NCBI RefSeq assembly: GCF_014384765.1
Contig: NZ_JACRSP010000002.1
Location: 558,001 to 622,000 of the forward strand
Reading direction: 5' to 3'
Length of the DNA stretch: 64,000 nucleotides
Source: Feifania hominis
GTDB lineage: Bacteria > Bacillota > Clostridia > Oscillospirales > Feifaniaceae
This document shows, one piece after another, positions 7,678 through 15,839 of this stretch. The notes below the pieces were generated by a model. The model worked only from the letters and a program-made list of their open reading frames with translations, was not told the DNA's origin and did not search any database. A program made the position numbers and the translations under genes. Positions within the stretch are counted from its first letter, which is position 1; every line of letters begins with the position of its first letter.

Positions 7678-9195
7678 TTGAGACGGCCACAGAAAAAATT
7701 TCTGCTGCATGACATTGCGCTGACACTTGTCATCGCGGGAATGGCCACTGGAATCGGCTGGCTCTTCCGGCTTCTCTCCTTTCCCGAGGTGAATGTCGTG
7801 GTCCTCTACATCCTCTCCGTCATTCTCACCGCCCGGTTTACTTCCGGTTACACATTCGGTGTTGCCGCCGCTGTCTTTGCAACCCTCTCTTTTAACTATT
7901 TTTTCACAGCGCCCTTTTTCACCCTCTCTGTCTATGACCTGAGCTACCTGATCACATTCGCTGTCATGACGCTCACCTCCCTCATCACAAGCGCTCTCAC
8001 CACCAAGGTCAAACAGGCCGCTCTGGAGGCGCAGCGCAGGGAGTTTGACACAGCCGTTCTCTACCGCCTGACCAGCAATCTGACCGATGCGGAGGATGTC
8101 GGCGCTATTGCGCAAATTGCAGTAGCTGCTGTCAGCGAGGCCATGGGGTGCCGGGCGGGATGTCTGTGCTGTGGGGAAGACGGCAGACCCGAGGCGAGTT
8201 TTCTTCAGCAGCGCGCGCCAGGCGATACCGTGCGCCGCGGCACAGACGCGCAGGCCCTGCTTGAACGGCTTGCGACAACAAGCGGTCCCTGCGAGGGCGA
8301 GGAATTTTTTGACTGGCCCATTCGAGCGAGAGAGACTCTCCTCGGAGTCATCCGCATTCCCCGTGAGACGGCTGAGCATATCACCGGCGAACAGGAACGT
8401 CTGCTGCGCTCTATGATCGAGAGCATCTCTCTTGCCATGGATCGTCTTCGCATTGCCCGAGAGCGCATCCGCTCCCGCGAGGAAATGGCCCAGGAGCGCT
8501 ATCGCGGCAATCTTCTTCGCGCCATCTCCCACGATCTGCGCACTCCCCTCTCCGGCATTATGGGCACGAGTGAAATGCTCATGCATATGACCGATCGGGA
8601 TGACCCCCGCTATGACATGGCCCAGGGGATCTACCGGGAGGTTGAATGGCTGCATGCACTGGTTGAAAACATACTCAATCTGACGCGTTTGCAGGACGGG
8701 CGACTGGTTCTGAACAAGCAGCCCGAGGCCGTTGAGGAGGTCATTGGAGCCGCGCTTTCCACCATTGGGAAACGGGCACCCGATCGGGAGATCACAGCGG
8801 AAATCCCCAGCGACGTCCTCTATGTGCCCATGGACATCCACCTGATTTCCCAAGTGCTCGTCAATCTGCTTGACAACGCTCTTAAACACACGCCGCAGGG
8901 TGAAATCAAAATCACAGTGCGCGAGGACTGTGTCAATCATCTTGCTGTCTTCACGGTTGCCGATCGCGGCAGTGGAATCAGCGCTGCTGATCTGCCACAT
9001 ATTTTTCAAATGTTTTACACATCCAAATCCCGCGGACCCGATGCGCAGAGAGGAGTCGGATTGGGTCTTGCCATCTGTGAGTCGATCGTGACAGCTCACG
9101 GCGGGACGATCACCGCCGGGAACCGTACCGACGGCTCCGGTGCGGAATTTACCTTTACTCTGCCACTGGAGGACAAAGACAATGCAAAGCAGTAA
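7678..9195 (+). CDS. KdpD-like sensor histidine kinase lacking the N-terminal KdpD domains
   Basis: The 505-residue protein is a membrane sensor kinase that corresponds to the C-terminal half of KdpD. Four closely spaced transmembrane helices (about 10-115) form a DUF4118-type sensor region with the FNYFFTAPFFTL motif seen in KdpD. A GAF-like linker follows (about 135-255), then the HisKA box AISHDLRTPL with phospho-acceptor His285, the N box LLDNALKH with Asn400, and G boxes DRGSGIS and GVGLGLAIC. The cytosolic KdpD turgor/USP domains are absent. The start is TTG at 7678, seven bases after GAGGAGGGG; the longer in-frame extension runs into the promoter. The stop overlaps the response-regulator start by 14 bp. 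Together with the downstream TrkA genes it points to K+ or osmotic sensing, which is inferred. Confidence 0.92.
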   Translation: MRRPQKKFLLHDIALTLVIAGMATGIGWLFRLLSFPEVNVVVLYILSVILTARFTSGYTFGVAAAVFATLSFNYFFTAPFFTLSVYDLSYLITFAVMTLTSLITSALTTKVKQAALEAQRREFDTAVLYRLTSNLTDAEDVGAIAQIAVAAVSEAMGCRAGCLCCGEDGRPEASFLQQRAPGDTVRRGTDAQALLERLATTSGPCEGEEFFDWPIRARETLLGVIRIPRETAEHITGEQERLLRSMIESISLAMDRLRIARERIRSREEMAQERYRGNLLRAISHDLRTPLSGIMGTSEMLMHMTDRDDPRYDMAQGIYREVEWLHALVENILNLTRLQDGRLVLNKQPEAVEEVIGAALSTIGKRAPDREITAEIPSDVLYVPMDIHLISQVLVNLLDNALKHTPQGEIKITVREDCVNHLAVFTVADRGSGISAADLPHIFQMFYTSKSRGPDAQRGVGLGLAICESIVTAHGGTITAGNRTDGSGAEFTFTLPLEDKDNAKQ

Positions 9196-9880
9196 AGAAA
9201 CCATCCTCGTCGTAGAGGACGACACGCAGATTCGCAGCTTCATCTGCTATGCACTGAAGCAGGAGGGATTCTCCTGTATGACAGCCGGCACTGCACAGAG
9301 CGCCCTTTCCCAGCTTGTCTCACAGCCGGTCGATCTGGTACTGCTCGATCTGGGACTGCCCGATTTTGACGGCATGGAAGTGATCCGAAAGGTTCGCGAG
9401 TGGTCAGAGGTTCCCATTCTTGTGGTATCCGCGCGCGACCAGGACCGCGAGAAAGCTGCCGCACTCGACGCCGGCGCCGACGACTATTTGACAAAGCCTT
9501 TCTCTGCAACGGAACTGCTCGCGCGAATTCGTGTCGCACTGCGCCACCTCCACCGTGCATCTGCCGGCACTTCGCAGGCCATGCTCTGTGTGGGAGGGCT
9601 GTGTATGGACTTCAGTCGTCACCTTGTCACGCTCGACGCAGCGCCGCTCCACGTCACGCCGCTGGAGTACAGTCTTCTGGCTCTTTTTTTCAAAAATATG
9701 GGAAAGGTGCTGACTACTCAGTACATCCTCCGGGAGATCTACGGGGTTGGCTATGGGACCGATACACAGGCTCTGCGCGCCCTGATGGCCGGGCTGCGAA
9801 GAAAAATTGAAAAGAATCCGGCCAGTCCCCGCTACATCCTCACCGAAATCGGCGTCGGGTATCGGCTTGTGGACGAATGA
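9182..9880 (+). CDS. KdpE-like OmpR-family response regulator
   Basis: The 232-residue protein has a receiver domain (LVVEDDTQIRSF, phospho-acceptor Asp in LLDLGLPDFDG, about 54, and the conserved Lys in LTKPF, about 103) and a C-terminal winged-helix DNA-binding domain (VTPLEYSLLALFFKNMGKVLT to YILTEIGVGYRLVDE). The best family match by pattern is KdpE. The start ATG lies inside the end of the kinase gene, so the pair is translationally coupled. It is followed by a strong terminator. The direct repeats TTCTCACA with 11-bp period in front of the next operon are a likely binding site, suggesting that it controls the TPR-TrkA genes. That link is an inference. Confidence 0.93.
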   Translation: MQSSKETILVVEDDTQIRSFICYALKQEGFSCMTAGTAQSALSQLVSQPVDLVLLDLGLPDFDGMEVIRKVREWSEVPILVVSARDQDREKAAALDAGADDYLTKPFSATELLARIRVALRHLHRASAGTSQAMLCVGGLCMDFSRHLVTLDAAPLHVTPLEYSLLALFFKNMGKVLTTQYILREIYGVGYGTDTQALRALMAGLRRKIEKNPASPRYILTEIGVGYRLVDE

Positions 9881-9886
9881 TATCGG

Positions 9887-9928
9887 ACAGCAGCCGCTTC
9901 GCAAAAGCGAAGCGGCTGCTGTCTTCTT
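9887..9928 (+). terminator. Strong rho-independent terminator of the two-component operon
   Basis: A perfect 16-bp stem (ACAGCAGCCGCTTCGC and its complement) with an AAAA loop is followed by CTTCTTG. Confidence 0.9.
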
Positions 9929-9950
9929 GACAGGTCTCGAGCAGCTTATG

Positions 9951-10030
9951 TCTCACTCACACATTCTCACAGCTTTCTCACACCATTGTCCCTGTCTCTC
10001 ACACCGTCTTCACGGGAGATGCTCTATGAT
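9951..10030 (+). promoter_or_regulatory. Response-regulator repeats and weak promoter of the TPR-TrkA operon
   Basis: TTCTCACA occurs at 9964-9971 and again at 9975-9982, an 11-bp (one helical turn) period. A third copy TCTCACACC starts at 9997, and a fourth TCTCAC at 9951. A -10 box TATGAT lies at 10025-10030, but no good -35 box is visible at the correct distance. Tandem 11-bp repeats in front of a -10 without -35 are typical of activator-dependent promoters bound by OmpR/KdpE family regulators. Confidence 0.6.
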
Positions 10031-10068
10031 AAGTCCATAAGAAAAAAGCTTCAGGGAGGCTTATCACC

Positions 10069-10464
10069 ATGCAAATTGTTCATACCACAGAGATTCAGGA
10101 ACTTGACGCGCTCTGCGCGGCAATCAGAGAATATGCCCAAAGAGGAGACCTTGAAAAAGGGGAGCAACTCGCTACCGAGGCCATGGGAAAACATCCCGAT
10201 GCGCCGCAGCCACACAATCTCTACGGCGTTCTCCTGGAGAAAAAGGGCGACCATTGTTCCGCTATGAAACACTTTCGTGCAGCGGATGCACTCGATCCCT
10301 CCTACCGCCCGGCGCGGCAGAACCTTGAGAGTTTTGGCACCTTCTTTTCGCATGGGCGGCTCGCCTTTGACGAGAGCGACTGCCCGCAGGACCTGTCTTG
10401 CGACTACGTTGTCGTACGCGATGCACGCGGAATTGGACATGTCGTGAGAAAGGGCCTAAGATGA
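10069..10464 (+). CDS. Small TPR-repeat protein linked to TrkA genes
   Basis: The 131-residue cytosolic protein contains about two tetratricopeptide repeats: YAQRGDLEKGEQLATEAMGKHPDAP and HNLYGVLLEKKGDHCSAMKHFRAADALDPSYRPA. The remainder (about 90-131) is unassigned. TPR units are protein-binding scaffolds, and no enzyme motif is present. AGGGAGG lies upstream of the ATG. The stop overlaps the next gene's start as ATGA, so it is co-translated with the first TrkA-N protein. Such TPR genes next to trkA-like genes occur in other Clostridia. A role as a partner of the K+ channel regulator is plausible but unproven. Confidence 0.88.
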   Translation: MQIVHTTEIQELDALCAAIREYAQRGDLEKGEQLATEAMGKHPDAPQPHNLYGVLLEKKGDHCSAMKHFRAADALDPSYRPARQNLESFGTFFSHGRLAFDESDCPQDLSCDYVVVRDARGIGHVVRKGLR

Positions 10465-10931
10465 TGCTGTTTCACAGGGGAACTCACCGCAACTACACGG
10501 TCATCGCGGGTTGTGGCAGACTGGGCGCGCATCTCGCCGATACGCTCAGTGGACGAGGGGAAAACGTCCTGGTCATCGACTCGAACCAGAACGCCTTTCG
10601 CCGGCTCTCCTCCTCCTTTGGCGGGTTGGTTCTCACCGGTGATGCGACCGATCTCGACATCCTGCACGAGGCCCGTATAAGCGATGCGGTCGCTGTGCTG
10701 GCCGTGACCGGCAGCGACAATGTCAACATCATGATCTCTCAGCTCGCGCGGGAGCGGTTCGGTGTAAAAAAAGTCATCGCGCGGCTGTATGACCCCGACT
10801 GCGCGCGCATCTGCCGGGAATTCGGCATCGCGGCAGTCTGTCCCGCCGCGCTCTCTACCGGGCAGATTGTCGATATCCTCTTCGAGCTGTCTGAATCTGC
10901 TTTAGAGCCGCATGGGGAGGGAATTGCGTGA
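10461..10931 (+). CDS. TrkA-N (RCK) domain protein, short form
   Basis: The 156-residue protein is a single Rossmann-type RCK domain. It has the nucleotide-binding motif VIAGCGRLGAHLADTLS, the acidic end of strand 2 (VLVIDSNQNAF) and the TGDATD motif (about 53-58), followed by AVLAVTGSDNVNI. It lacks the C-terminal TrkA-C domain. Proteins of this type sit on the cytosolic face of Trk/Ktr K+ channels and gate them by binding NAD(H) or ATP/ADP. It overlaps both neighbours (ATGA before, GTGA after), forming a three-gene unit with the TPR protein and a second TrkA protein. No TrkH/KtrB channel gene lies in the window, so the pore must be encoded elsewhere. Confidence 0.92.
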   Translation: MMLFHRGTHRNYTVIAGCGRLGAHLADTLSGRGENVLVIDSNQNAFRRLSSSFGGLVLTGDATDLDILHEARISDAVAVLAVTGSDNVNIMISQLARERFGVKKVIARLYDPDCARICREFGIAAVCPAALSTGQIVDILFELSESALEPHGEGIA

Positions 10932-11593
10932 AGCGGCACATTCTGCTGATCGGCGGCCGAGGCAAAGCAAAAGCTCTTGCCCAGTCCCTCCTGCGGCGTG
11001 GTTGCCGGGTGACCGTCATCAATGAGTCTGTCGATGACTGCCACATGCTCGCCCAGGTAGAGCGGCTCAACGTCATCCACGGGGATGGCACAAAACCTCA
11101 TGTCCTTGAGGACGCCGGTGCAGCACAGGCCGATCTTGCCGTTGCACTTACATCACAGGATGAGGCCAACCTGCTCATCTGCGAGCTGTGCAAGAGACTG
11201 TTCGGTGTCAGTAAGACCATCTCTCTGCTCTGCGATCCCAAAAAGACTGACTTTTTTTATCAAATGGGCGTCGACCATGTTGTCTGTGCCGTTTCAGCCG
11301 TCACGGCAATCATGGAACAGCAGGCATTTGTCGGAAAAATTGCGAATACTCTCCCCATTGGCGCGGAACAAATCCAAATTGCCGAGGTTCCCATATCCGG
11401 CGGGGCACCAGCTGTCGGAAAAAAACTCTGGGAAATCAATCTGCCGCGTGATGTCGTCATCGGCTGTATTCTAAGGGGAGACAGGGCCATGATACCTCGC
11501 GGTGACACGGTGGTCTTATCGGGTGATATGCTGGTGCTGATTTCGAGCAATGGCCAGGAACTGGCGGCCATTCGGGAATTGACCGGCCGATGA
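10928..11593 (+). CDS. trkA: TrkA family K+ transport regulator with N and C domains
   Basis: The 221-residue protein has an RCK N domain (HILLIGGRGKAKALAQSLLRRG, then VIHGDGTKP and AVALTSQDEANLL) and a TrkA-C domain (about 140-221, with the IAEVPISGGAPAVGKKLWEINLP to MLVLISSN pattern) that usually binds c-di-AMP or other effectors in Firmicutes. The nucleotide-binding loop reads GGRGKAKALA, less regular than the canonical GxGxxG, so cofactor binding may be altered. GTG is the start codon; its GTGA overlaps the stop of the short TrkA gene. It is the last gene of the TPR-TrkA-TrkA operon. The c-di-AMP receptor DarA is encoded 4 kb downstream, which fits a common K+/c-di-AMP theme, but direct c-di-AMP binding here is not shown. 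Confidence 0.92.
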   Translation: MKRHILLIGGRGKAKALAQSLLRRGCRVTVINESVDDCHMLAQVERLNVIHGDGTKPHVLEDAGAAQADLAVALTSQDEANLLICELCKRLFGVSKTISLLCDPKKTDFFYQMGVDHVVCAVSAVTAIMEQQAFVGKIANTLPIGAEQIQIAEVPISGGAPAVGKKLWEINLPRDVVIGCILRGDRAMIPRGDTVVLSGDMLVLISSNGQELAAIRELTGR

Positions 11594-11955
11594 GCGGGCA
11601 AATATGGCACTTTCTGGCCATCTCGGTTATAGCAAGTTCATGGTTTCTGTTCGCCGCATCTCCTCTCACTCTGCCTCTCTTCCCGAGCGGTACCGTCTTT
11701 GCACCCATTTACTTTCAGCGGGCGCAGGCGTATCGCTCGGCATTTTGACGCGTCCGCACAGGTTCTGTGAGAGCTCCCCTGTCGGCGTACGGAGGTTTGC
11801 CTTTCAACAGGAAAATACCGTTGCTGGTCGGTATGCGGTCTCTTCCGATCCCGAGAATCGTTCTGGTGAATTCTACCTTGTCTTGTGGACACCCTATACT
11901 GAGAAATGCTATAATGGTGACAGACTGTACAACAACTTTTAAGGAGATTGGACAA
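11594..11955. other. Intergenic region without recognisable gene
   Basis: This 362-bp stretch lies between trkA and the FemX-like gene. An open frame of about 110 codons crosses it, but it lacks a ribosome site and protein-like composition. A small hairpin (ATACCG/CGGTAT around 11815-11834) and the downstream promoter are the only signals I can support. It could contain a decayed gene or a leader RNA. Confidence 0.5.
11886..11915 (+). promoter_or_regulatory. Promoter of the femX-alr operon
   Basis: TGGACA (11886-11891) and a perfect TATAAT (11910-11915) are separated by 18 bp, 40 bp before the GTG start. Confidence 0.75.
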
Positions 11956-13026
11956 GTGGAACGTATCACCGCCGACCATATTGAAGAATACGAGGCTTTT
12001 CTCGCCGCCCATCCCAAGGGCCACTTCATGCAGAGCGTCAAGTGGGGCAAGGTCAAAACCGCCTGGCGGCAGGAGATCCTTGTGCGCCGCGACGCCGAGG
12101 GGCGCATCGCGGGGTCGCTTGCGCTGCTCATCCGAAAGGTTCCGGGCATGCCCTGGACCATGATGTACTGCCCGCGCGGCCCGGTCTGCGACATTCACGA
12201 CCGCGAGATGCTCGCGGGGCTCGTCGCCGACGCGCGGGAGCTCGCGAAAGTACACCACAGCTATGAGCTCAAAATAGACCCCGACGTCGCCGTGACCGAC
12301 GCCGCTTTTGTCGAGGCGCTGCGCTCGCTCGGCTTTACGCAGAAGCAGACCGGCAAGAACTTTGAGGGCATTCAGCCAAAATTTGTCTTTCGGCTGAATG
12401 TCGAGGGCAAGACCGAGGATGAGGTCATGGCCCTGTTTCACTCCAAGACCCGCTACAACATCCGCGTGGCGATCAAAAACAACGTCACCGTGGAGATCGG
12501 CGGCCGCGAGGATCTCAAAAAATTCTACGAGATCATGCTCGAGACCGGCATGCGCGACAACTTTGTCACCCGGTCGCTGACCTATTTCGAGACCATGTAC
12601 GACGCGCTCGGCGAGAACTGCCGGCTCTATGTGGCGCGCTACGAGGGGGAGATCATCGCGGGCACGCTCGCCATCTGGTACGGCGACAAGGTCTGGTATC
12701 TCTACGGCGCCTCGAGCAACGCCCACCGCAACGTCATGCCGAACTACCTGCTCCAGTGGGCCATGATCCGCTGGGCCATCGAAAAGGGCTGCCGCATCTA
12801 CGATTTTCGCGGCGTGTCGGGGGACCTCGACGAGAGCAACCCCCTCTATGGCCTCTACCGCTTCAAAAAGGGCTTCAACGGCGACTTTGTGGAGTTCGTC
12901 GGGGAGTTTGATCTGATTCTCAACAACTTCGCCTACTTTGCCGTTGAGAAAGGGCAGAAAGTGTACAAGAAGATGATCAAGACCGTCTACAAAATCAAAA
13001 ACCGGGACAAGGCGGTCCGAAAATAG
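11956..13026 (+). CDS. FemAB/FmhB family aminoacyltransferase (lipid II interpeptide bridge)
   Basis: The 356-residue protein belongs to the FemX/FemAB family, which adds amino acids from aminoacyl-tRNA to the peptidoglycan stem peptide in the cytosol. The two GNAT-like lobes are visible: HFMQSVKWGKVKTAW near the start, then TRYNIRVAIKNNVTVE (about 170-185) and the C-terminal GDKVWYLYGASSNAHRN to YDFRGVSGDLDESNPLYGLYRFKKGFNG, a strongly conserved Fem signature. The start is GTG with AAGGAG nine bases upstream. It is directly followed by alanine racemase, so both probably serve peptidoglycan synthesis. The amino acid it adds cannot be inferred. The usual serine-tRNA-like coiled-coil arm of FemA is not obvious, as in the FemX subgroup. 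Confidence 0.9.
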   Translation: MERITADHIEEYEAFLAAHPKGHFMQSVKWGKVKTAWRQEILVRRDAEGRIAGSLALLIRKVPGMPWTMMYCPRGPVCDIHDREMLAGLVADARELAKVHHSYELKIDPDVAVTDAAFVEALRSLGFTQKQTGKNFEGIQPKFVFRLNVEGKTEDEVMALFHSKTRYNIRVAIKNNVTVEIGGREDLKKFYEIMLETGMRDNFVTRSLTYFETMYDALGENCRLYVARYEGEIIAGTLAIWYGDKVWYLYGASSNAHRNVMPNYLLQWAMIRWAIEKGCRIYDFRGVSGDLDESNPLYGLYRFKKGFNGDFVEFVGEFDLILNNFAYFAVEKGQKVYKKMIKTVYKIKNRDKAVRK

Positions 13027-13047
13027 ACAGACATGGGGAGTGATTGG

Positions 13048-14145
13048 ATGAATCGCCTGGTGGTCAAGCGGGAGGATCTCGCCGCCAACATCGGCATTGT
13101 GCGTGAGGCCGTGGGGCAGACGCCCATCATCGGCGTGGTCAAGGGCGACGGCTACGGCCTGTCGGCTGTCCCTTTCGCTAGGGAGCTACTGCAAAACGGT
13201 GTGACAACGCTTGCGGTCAGCCGCGTGGAGGAGGCCGTCGAGCTGCGCGAAAACGATATCGAGTCGGAGATTCTCGTCATGTCGCCGACCTCGCTCGAGG
13301 GCGAGGCGCAGAAGATCATTGACTATCGCCTGACCGCGGCGGTCGGGTCGCTCGCAGGCGGAATTCTCCTCAACAACCTCGCCGCGGCAAAAAATGTCCG
13401 CGTCAAGGCGCATCTCAAGCTCGACACGGGCTTTGGACGCTACGGCTTTCTGCCCGAGGAAACGGACAAGCTCATCGACCTTGTGCAGTCGTTTACCCAT
13501 GTGGATGTCACGGGCGTCTTCTCGCACTTCTCCTCGTCGTTTGAGCGCAAAAAGAAGACGGTCAGCGCCCAGCTCACCCTCTTTCTCGACATGGTCAAAA
13601 AACTCAAGGACGCCGGTATCGACCCCGGTGTGCAGCACATTGCGAACTCCTGCGCGGCGCTGCGCTTTCCCGAGACGCGCCTGTCGGCCGTGCGGGTCGG
13701 ATCGGCTTTTCTCGGCCGCCTGCCGGTGAAAAACAGATGGAAGTTGCGGCGCATCGCCTGGCTCGAGTGTGAGCTCGACGAGGTACGCCACCTGCCCGCG
13801 GGCCACAACATCGGCTACACCAACATCTACAAGACAAAAGCGGTGACCAAAACTGCCGTCGTCACGCTCGGCTACGGAGACGGGCTCGGCGTTGAGAAGT
13901 CGAAAGACGCCTTTCGCTTTATCGACAAGGTCCGCTATACCTGGAAGAGCGTCAAGCGCTTCCTCCGGCGGCACAACGAGCTCTGGTGCACTGTCGGCGG
14001 CAAGCGCTGCTACACGGCCGGGCGGCTGGGGCTTACCAACACGGTGGTCGATGTGACCGGCGTTGAGTGCAAGCCGGGCGACGTCGCCCGCTTCGAGTGC
14101 AACCCTCTTCTCATCTCGCAGCGCGTGGAGCGGGTCTATGAGTAA
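13048..14145 (+). CDS. alr: Alanine racemase family protein with atypical PLP motif
   Basis: The 365-residue fold-III PLP enzyme would interconvert L- and D-alanine for peptidoglycan. The PLP lysine lies in IIGVVKGDGYGLS (about residue 33-35), where most Alr proteins have VVKADAYGHG, so two of the flanking residues differ. The second catalytic tyrosine is likely in HNIGYTNIYKT (about 255). The central LKLDTGFGRYGF and VFSHFSSS motifs are intact. A basic insertion (RYTWKSVKRFLRRHN, about 295-310) interrupts the C-terminal beta domain. The ATG at 13048 is chosen for its GGGGAG site seven bases upstream. It sits between the Fem-like gene and a fold-I decarboxylase whose start it overlaps by 8 bp. 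Racemisation of another amino acid is possible given the motif change. Confidence 0.88.
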   Translation: MNRLVVKREDLAANIGIVREAVGQTPIIGVVKGDGYGLSAVPFARELLQNGVTTLAVSRVEEAVELRENDIESEILVMSPTSLEGEAQKIIDYRLTAAVGSLAGGILLNNLAAAKNVRVKAHLKLDTGFGRYGFLPEETDKLIDLVQSFTHVDVTGVFSHFSSSFERKKKTVSAQLTLFLDMVKKLKDAGIDPGVQHIANSCAALRFPETRLSAVRVGSAFLGRLPVKNRWKLRRIAWLECELDEVRHLPAGHNIGYTNIYKTKAVTKTAVVTLGYGDGLGVEKSKDAFRFIDKVRYTWKSVKRFLRRHNELWCTVGGKRCYTAGRLGLTNTVVDVTGVECKPGDVARFECNPLLISQRVERVYE

Positions 14146-15499
14146 GACGCCGCTGTACGATCTGCTTGTCGACTACACAAAAAAGACCTCGGTGCGTCTG
14201 CACATGCCGGGCCATGGCGGCCAGCTCCACGAGGCGATGAAAGTGCTCTCCACCATCACGCCTTTCGATGTGACCGAACTGCCCGCAACCGACAATCTCT
14301 ACGCCCCCGGCGGCCCGATCGCCGAGGCCGAAGAGCTCGCGCGAGAGCTCTTCGGCTCGCGCGTGAGCGTCTTCTGTGCGGGCGGGGCCACGCTGGCCCT
14401 GCAGACGGCGCTGCTGCTCGCCGGCGGCGAGGGCGCGGCGCTTCTCGTCGACCGGCGCTGCCACCAGTCGGTCTTTCACGCCATGGCACTTCTCGATCAG
14501 CACCCGCACTGGCTCTATCCCGAGGGGGACGATCCCTGCGCCCAGGTGCTGAGCGCGCAGGCGCTCGAGTCGCTCGCCGCGGCCCATCCCGAGGCGAGCG
14601 CGGTCGTTGTCACCTCGCCGACCTACTACGGCGTGCGCAGCGACATCGCCGCTCTCGCCGACGTCGCCCACCGCCACGGCATGGCTCTCGTTGTGGACAA
14701 CGCCCACGGCTCGCATCTGATCGCCCTTGGCGGGGGCGAACTCCACCCCATCCGGCAGGGTGCCGACTATGTCATCGACTCAGCCCACAAGACGCTGCCC
14801 GCACTGACAGGGGCCGCCTATCTGCACGCGAACGCCCCCTGCACGCCGCAGAGCTGCAAGGCGGCAATGGCGCTGTTTGGCTCGACGAGCCCCTCCTTTC
14901 CCATTCTGGCGTCTCTCGATCTGGCCCGCGCCTTTCTCGCCGACCGACCGCAGGCCTTTGAGCGGCTGCGCGGCCTGATTCTCGATCTGCGCGAGCTGCT
15001 CGAGTGCGCGGCGGGGCTGTGCTTTGACTGCGGCGGCTATGAGAGCGAGGGCGCGCGGCTTCTCGACCCACTGCGCATGGTTCTCCGTCTGCCGGGCCGG
15101 GCAAAAGAACTCTTCTCGGAGCTTTCGCGGCGCGGCATCCGCTTTGAGATGGCCGACCGCGACCACCTCGTCGGCATCCCGTCGGCGCTGCTCGAAGAGG
15201 ACGCGCTTCTCACAGCGGGGCGTGCGGTCATGGAGGTTGCGGCAAAGCTCCCCGCCACGGCGGACTCCGTCTCTTCCTCCATGCTGCAATTTGAGACAAT
15301 TTACTCGCCGCGAAAGGCTGTTTTTTGCGCGAAGAAAGTGGTACAATTGAGCCAGAGCGAGGGGCTTATCGCCGCCCAGATGCTCACCCCCTACCCACCC
15401 GGCGTACCGGTCATCTGTCCCGGCGAGCGCATCACCGGCGACCTCATCCGGGCATACGGGGACACGGTGGGGACCATAGAAGTGATTTCCCAACCATAA
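14138..15499 (+). CDS. Orn/Lys/Arg decarboxylase-like fold-I PLP enzyme (YaaO type)
   Basis: The 453-residue protein is a short-form Orn/Lys/Arg decarboxylase similar to Bacillus YaaO. The N-terminal RLHMPGHGG motif, the aromatic/Asp pair in VDNAHGSHL and the PLP lysine in DSAHKTLPALTGAAYLH (about 215) are all present. The C-terminal part VPVICPGERITGDLI is typical of this family. The substrate (lysine, arginine, ornithine or a related amino acid) is not determined by sequence. The ATG has GGAG seven bases before it, inside the alr gene, which it overlaps by 8 bp. As in Bacillus, it lies just upstream of darA and holB, although the thymidylate kinase gene usually found in between is missing here. 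Confidence 0.9.
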   Translation: MSKTPLYDLLVDYTKKTSVRLHMPGHGGQLHEAMKVLSTITPFDVTELPATDNLYAPGGPIAEAEELARELFGSRVSVFCAGGATLALQTALLLAGGEGAALLVDRRCHQSVFHAMALLDQHPHWLYPEGDDPCAQVLSAQALESLAAAHPEASAVVVTSPTYYGVRSDIAALADVAHRHGMALVVDNAHGSHLIALGGGELHPIRQGADYVIDSAHKTLPALTGAAYLHANAPCTPQSCKAAMALFGSTSPSFPILASLDLARAFLADRPQAFERLRGLILDLRELLECAAGLCFDCGGYESEGARLLDPLRMVLRLPGRAKELFSELSRRGIRFEMADRDHLVGIPSALLEEDALLTAGRAVMEVAAKLPATADSVSSSMLQFETIYSPRKAVFCAKKVVQLSQSEGLIAAQMLTPYPPGVPVICPGERITGDLIRAYGDTVGTIEVISQP

Positions 15500-15514
15500 A
15501 GGAGGTAACTACAT

Positions 15515-15838
15515 ATGAAACTTGTCATGGCAATTGTCAACAACGACGACAGCTCGGCCGTCTCGAGTGCCCTGACCAAAGAGGGCATTCAGGTGACCAA
15601 GCTCGCCACCACCGGCGGCTTTCTCATGGCCGGCAACACCACGTTCTTAATCGGTGTGGACGACGATAAAGTCGAGCAGGTCATTGAGATCATCGGCAAG
15701 ATGGGCAAAAAGCGCAAACAGGTTGTCCCCTCCTCGGCCTCTTACGGCATGGGGCTCTACACCTCGTTCCCGGTGGAGGTCACCGTGGGCGGCGCTACGG
15801 TCTTTGTGCTCGACGTCGAGCGCTTTGAGAAGCTGTAA
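15515..15838 (+). CDS. darA: Cyclic-di-AMP receptor DarA (PII-like, YaaQ)
   Basis: The 107-residue cytosolic protein matches the DarA/PstA family of trimeric PII-like c-di-AMP receptors. The characteristic segments are MKLVMAIVNNDD, LATTGGFLMAGNTTFLIGVDDDKV with the ligand loop, and the C-terminal PVEVTVGGATVFVLDVERFEKL. An AAGGAGG ribosome site precedes the ATG. It follows the YaaO-like gene by 15 bp and abuts holB. DarA has no DNA-binding or enzyme part; it is believed to transmit c-di-AMP levels to unknown partners. Confidence 0.96.
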   Translation: MKLVMAIVNNDDSSAVSSALTKEGIQVTKLATTGGFLMAGNTTFLIGVDDDKVEQVIEIIGKMGKKRKQVVPSSASYGMGLYTSFPVEVTVGGATVFVLDVERFEKL

Positions 15839-15839
15839 G

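Noticed and set aside
11604..11942. Open frame of about 110 codons before the FemX-like gene
   Set aside because: No ribosome site, no recognisable protein features, and the promoter of the next gene lies inside it.
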